A DNA stretch of 64,000 nucleotides from Siphlonurus alternatus (Eukaryota; Arthropoda; Insecta; Ephemeroptera; Siphlonuridae), in contig OX463780.1 of assembly GCA_949825025.1 (NCBI GenBank), positions 31,166,979 to 31,230,978 on the forward strand, in the 5' to 3' direction. Positions 60,164 to 64,000 of the stretch are shown here, piece after piece; position 1 is the first letter of the stretch; each line of letters opens with the position of its first letter. The position numbers were made by a program, and so were the translations under genes. The notes below the pieces were generated by a model. The model had not been told where the DNA came from and searched no databases. It worked only from the letters and a program-made list of their open reading frames with translations.

Positions 60164-62093
60164 CGATTTTTTTTATTGAGAGAAAAATTAATTAATTATT
60201 ATAATTATTATTAATTATTGGACCGTAATTATATAAAATTATAATATTTATTATAACATTTATAATATAGTTATAATATTATATAACTATATATATATTA
60301 TTATATGTATAGTTATATATGTATTTATATAATACATATCTACAAAAATATAAAATATATATAAATATAAATAAATAAATATTTATATTTATTATTTTTT
60401 TTTTTAATAATAATATTATTGGCGCAGTGCATTGACCGGTTCTCGTTAGATCACCGAAGTCAAGCTACGTTGAGCGTGGTTAGTACTTGGATGGGTGACC
60501 GTTTCAAGTAAAAAATACGCTGCTCCCTCCCTGGGGTAAATTCGTCTCGCTTTCCACCCAGTGCAGTGATGCACTTGTGTGTGGTTCTCCAGGCTTTGGA
60601 CATCGCTTTGGTCCATTGAGAAAAAGTAAAGGTGTCCGTCCTGACTGAGGTTTTCCACGGTTCCCTCAGCCTCACCTCAGCGAATGCTGGGACGCGTAAG
60701 CATGCAGGCCGTGGCCACTATCCGTTCCCTACCTTATATCCCTACCCAGTACCCCGCCGCGAGCTGTAAGCTCTTAGGGGTGTATCCTTGTAAAAAAAAA
60801 AAAAATTATTAATATATATATATAAATATAATCAGGCGCGGATCCAGAAACAAATTATTATCAAATTATTTTTATTTCAAGCATATGATTAGATATGATG
60901 AGCCACATAAAGCGAAACAGCATTATGAATGATAGTAAATTTTAATATATAAAATTACGTAATTATTAGGATTATTACTTAGATTCGAGTTAGATTCATT
61001 ATATATAACAAAAGGAATTAAAATATACAATAATATATTTTATTTTTTTATCGAAAAAAAAAAAGTTTCGATGCTGCTTACTATCTTAAAAATCATAATA
61101 TTAATTCTTTCAAAATAATACATCTTTGTTTATTTACCGTTACTCTCCCTTCTATTCAATTTAAAATACAATGGAATGTTGAGGCGCACTCGCAACGGTA
61201 GAGCAGGAGCATTCATCACGGCACGGCTGCCCTTCATATTTCTTTCTTTGCCTTGAGCTTTTGCTCTCTGAGTTATAGGGGCATTTTTTTAACTGCAATA
61301 ACTTATCATATAATTATTGTATTCACAAATTAATCAGACTAGGAAATAGATAAACATAATTATAATGACTGTTGCTCATTTAAAAACGGTTAATCTTATT
61401 ATTTCCTTTGAAATGTTGGAATTAAAATCACCCAATCTCGGACATCATTTACTAAAGACTGGTAGTGACATCTCTTTTCATTCCACTTGCATATTTTCAT
61501 AGCGACAGACCTTAAGAAAAATTGCATTCAACATCAAAACTTATATATATACACTCTGGACGCACTTGATCTCTACTATAATAGTAAAAATCTCCTCTTG
61601 ACCCACATCGTGTAAATATAGCTTTAAAAGTGTTGACATCACAGAAGCATCACTTAAAACTTTCTGTTACATGTATTTATAAATTATATATGCTACAAAA
61701 TTTTAAATGAGAATTATTTTCACTGGTAATGCATTGTCTTTCCTTCCACCTCATCTTCTTGAAAAGATAAAATATATTAGTGTTGATTATTTTGCACCCG
61801 ACGACCACCTCCCCTATACTTATAAGTGCCCCTAAAACAGTTAATTGAAATTAAGTGATTCTCACCCCGTGCCCTATAATTTGTCCAGCGTGATGCGCGA
61901 GCTGATGACCCACGATGCCATCCCTGCGGAGGTGCAGCAGCGACTGAGGGCTGCGGTGTCAGCAGGCAAGACCGGACATCGCTGTGACGCCATCTACCGG
62001 TGTCCCCCCAAGGCGTGGACACGCTGCACGGAGCCTCCCCAACCAAGCCCGCCGAGCAAGAAAAAGCCAGCAGCGTTCAGAGGCAGACCCTAG
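52673..62093 (+). CDS. secreted Gln/His-rich protein with processing-like site and six-cysteine C-terminus
   Basis: Six exons, all GT/AG: 52673..53086, 55296..55599, 57679..57966, 58635..58873, 59243..59424, 61889..62093 (543 aa). I do not recognise the family by name. Signal peptide at about 1-22 (MYSSVWISCAVVILCTIQQG). Seven collagen-like G-x-Q triplets span 69-89, then Gln runs. Exons 2-3 are His/Gln-rich. A hydrophobic Leu/Ala segment (about 305-334, VLVPLAGIALLGAAAAL, then NPVLLQLGVVSG) is followed directly by KRRRR (337-341), a furin-like cleavage signature at an exon start. Exon 4 is acidic. The C-terminal part has cysteines at 440, 451, 457, 508, 514 and 522, suggesting three disulfides, with CLQRMACE and RCDAIYRCPP as key words. 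Introns carry several MITEs and a SINE. It could be a cuticular, mucin-like or precursor protein. Confidence 0.8.
53235..53339. mobile_element. TA-flanked MITE, sister of the element at 18941
   Basis: CGTTTACATTCATGAAGGTG at left and CACCGTCATGTGAACG at right, TA on both sides, sharing the CGTTGACGACG/CTTATGAGGCGTCGTCAACG core with the copy at 18941. Located in intron 1 of the Gln/His-rich gene. Confidence 0.72.
55854..56151. mobile_element. foldback MITE, GCAGAAATG(A/G)ATAGAGG family, copy 2
   Basis: AAAAATTTATTGCAGAAATG pairs with CATTTCTGCAATAAATTTTT, continuing through ATAGAGGGGGTACC and GTTACTCTGA words. The interior has a GGCGTCTATAGGCGTCC palindromic segment. Located in intron 2 of the Gln/His-rich gene; sister at 36264. 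Confidence 0.75.
57193..57285. repeat. (TA)n microsatellite, about 90 bp
   Basis: Pure TA tract in intron 2 of the Gln/His-rich gene. Confidence 0.95.
57408..57653. mobile_element. hAT-like MITE, CAAAGTCTTC family, copy 3
   Basis: Begins CAAAGTCTTCTGCTCG and ends CGAGTAGAAGACTTTG, with a perfect 8-bp duplication GTTATTAT on both sides (57400-57407, 57654-57661). 246 bp. It ends only 25 bp before exon 3 of the Gln/His-rich gene, so its insertion rebuilt the upstream flank of that acceptor. Confidence 0.9.
59770..60060. other. unexplained GC-rich island in intron 5 of the Gln/His-rich gene
   Basis: Sharply GC-richer than its AT-rich surroundings, with a short palindrome (CTGCACGGGC near 59952, repeated in inverse near 59973). 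Frames on both strands are open but match nothing I recognise and lack convincing splice sites. It may be an old transposon or SINE body, or a lost exon. Confidence 0.35.
60093..60164. repeat. (TA)n microsatellite
   Basis: TA tract with one interruption. Confidence 0.93.
60421..60805 (+). repeat. SINE with 5S-rRNA-derived head, best copy
   Basis: The head reads GCATTGACCGGTTCTCGT, GATCACCGAAGTCAAGC, GTGGTTAGTACTTGGATGGG and TGACCG, matching the internal-promoter half of eukaryotic 5S rRNA. The body continues with TTTCCACCCAGTGCAGTGAT, CCAGGCTTTGGACATCGC, GTGTCCGTCCTGACTGAGG, CAGCGAATGCTGGGACGCG and CTCTTAGGGGTGTATCCTTG, ending in a poly-A tail. This is the layout of a 5S-derived (SINE3-type) retroposon. 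Confidence 0.82.
60833..60857 (+). repeat. truncated GCGCGGATCC-family MITE end
   Basis: CAGGCGCGGATCCAGAAAC matches the left end of the family at 13826; the right end is missing. Confidence 0.55.
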
Positions 62094-63167
62094 TGTGCAT
62101 GTGCCCTTCATGTATTTTTTTAAAATAAATGTTTACTATTTTTATAACCCTGATATTTTTTTTATATAATTATATATATGCATATATAATAATATAGTTA
62201 AGTTGACAGCTCTAGTACAAAAAGTGAATTCTTAATTAATTTTGGTTTTTGTATTATAGATCCATGAACGACTCATTAAAAGAAATTATTAAAAAATAAT
62301 AAATCCAACTTGTACCAAGCTTTAATTTAATTAATTTAAAAAAAATGGTTAAAGGCAGTTTTAAATATTTAAATAAAAGGAAACTTTGATCCCTTTGTTA
62401 AAGCTGACACCCAGGCACGGACTGGCCTACCGATCCACCGAACATGGGTCGGTGGGTCGCGGCAAAAGTGGGCCGCCTGGGCAAATGTGGGCCGCCGGTC
62501 AGAAAGAAAAAAAAAAGGGTAAAAGGGAGGAAAGAAAAGACGGAGAAAAAAAAAGAAGGAAATAAAAAGAAAATGACAACAAAAACCAATGGAATTAAAG
62601 AGCAATATCTCTTACATAAATTGATCAAGGAATTAGAGGGAATGAAAGTGCATGCATCAGCTTTATTTGTGGCATGAAGAAGACAATATGTACTGCAGTA
62701 TAGTCTTGCCCAGGTGTCAATTATTTCCGCGATCTTTTAAATTACGCTTCTAAATTAATATTCCGTCTTAAATCATATTATAATCAGAGCTTTTTCTTAG
62801 GGCTTTGGTCTTATATATTTTATGAAAGCATAGCATGCATTTAAAATCAAGCGCTATATAAAATAATTAAATAAGAGAAAAAAAAATTCCGTGATGTGAT
62901 TGAGATTTATGAATCGTATTTTATACATTTTTTTTCGTTTTTTTTTTTTTTTTTTTTTTTAATACTGATCTATAATCTAAATTTACAATTTACCTAAAAA
63001 AAGAGGAACTTTGTTTAACAAATTAACAATAGCATATACCCGATAGCTAGCTGCGAGTACTCGACCTCAGACTTATCAAAACTAAAACAAAAAAGGTGAT
63101 CCTGCAGGCTCTGCATGCATCACAAATTAATAATTTATACAAAATATGATTCTGAATAAAACAACAT

Positions 63168-63246
<79 letters not shown>

Positions 63247-64000
63247 TTAATTTATTTATTTATTTATTTATTTTCCTGGTTAGGTTGATTTTTAACCATA
63301 TATAGCTGCTGGCGTATTTAATTTGACGTATTTCTAATCATCATCACTAATTAATTTTTAATTGAAAGATGAATAAAAACATTTATATATAGCACTTATA
63401 GCAGCAAAGAAATTGTACTATTCGTGGGTCTTGCATGAAATGAACTTCAAAAATTAATTTAATAATAAAAATTAACTGTTGGTTGTTTACAAAACTTACA
63501 ATCAAATACTTCATATCAGTAAATAAAAAATTCTCAGTAAAATACTTTGCATTTACCTTGAAAAAATTACACAAAATAAGCAATTTATAATATAAAAAAC
63601 TTGAACTTAAGTAAAGTAATGGAGAAAGAAATTAAACATTCTCAGTTTGCTTGAAAAGTCCTTTCTCAAACTCCTAATAAATTTATTAATTTTAACATTG
63701 TATTTATTTGGAATCCAAAATCCTTATATATTTCTCCAGTGAACAATTTACCTATATACAAAATTATTATTCTCGAATATCTCGAGCTATCGAAGGTATA
63801 ATTCTGCTATTTTTTCCCCCTATCCCATATATGCTGGTATACTTCCAAGTCCAGGAAGTATTTTTAAATTAATTTAATGTAATTAAGTGCGGCCAAACTA
63901 TTTGTTAATTGGCTTTTAAAAATCAAGAATTCATAATTATAATTTATGCAACAATTTGACACAAAATTAAAAATTTAAGCAATTATAGTTAAATATGCGC
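62094..64000. other. gene-free 3' flank
   Basis: An AAATAAA signal follows the Gln/His-rich gene stop at about 62125. CAGGCACGGACTGGCC at 62413-62428 with GGTCGGTGGGTCGCGGC looks like a transposon end (hAT-type ends often begin CAGG). A poly-T run lies at 62938-62960. No exon was seen. Confidence 0.45.
63166..63271. repeat. (TTTA)n microsatellite, about 105 bp
   Basis: Tandem TTTA units with one or two substitutions. Confidence 0.95.

Noticed and set aside
62444..62677. Lys-rich 77-codon frame
   Set aside because: Follows a purine-rich low-complexity stretch next to a probable transposon end.

Overview
The window is animal nuclear DNA, most likely from an arthropod and plausibly a crustacean. 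The phylum is inferred from gene style, core-promoter look and repeat content; no species-diagnostic marker was seen. Evidence for an animal nuclear genome is the short, fairly GC-rich coding exons with GT/AG junctions in very AT-rich introns, long (TA)n and (TTTA)n microsatellites, and dense small inverted-repeat transposons and SINE-like repeats.

Layout. (1) Positions 1-22136 hold the 3' end of one gene and three complete 12-exon genes on the + strand. All encode secreted proteins of the sialate O-acetylesterase (SIAE, SGNH-hydrolase/SASA) family. (2) Positions 22137-37351 are a transposon-rich interval. It holds a minus-strand gene for an 883-residue STAND/NB-ARC-type ATPase with a long helical C-terminal region, plus an orphan THAP zinc-finger exon. 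(3) Positions 37352-49893 hold two more complete SIAE-like genes, with a broken inverted copy of one SIAE exon just upstream. (4) Positions 52673-62093 hold a six-exon + strand gene for a secreted Gln/His-rich protein with a hydrophobic segment, a Lys/Arg cleavage-like site and a six-cysteine C-terminal part. The flanks are AT-rich with little recognisable content.

The SIAE array is the main biology. Five complete copies and one partial copy keep the same exon structure (intron phases 1,1,0,0,1,2,1,0,2,0,0) and a C-terminal C-x4-C motif, but the catalytic residues decay. Copies 2 and 3 keep the GQSN serine and the IHxRDK histidine. Copy 5 has GGSN and a shifted HYRDK. Copies 4 and 6 have lost both serine (GEGN, GEEN) and histidine. 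Copy 6 has also gained a hydrophobic C-terminal tail of the GPI-signal type. This looks like a duplicated secreted esterase family that has produced open-frame pseudoenzymes, possibly sugar-binding or regulatory; that role is inference.

The repeat content is unusually readable. There are two hAT-like MITE families with exact 8-bp target duplications, several TTAA-flanked MITEs (one nested in a hAT-like MITE), TA-flanked MITEs, near-perfect long foldbacks, and a SINE whose head is derived from 5S rRNA.
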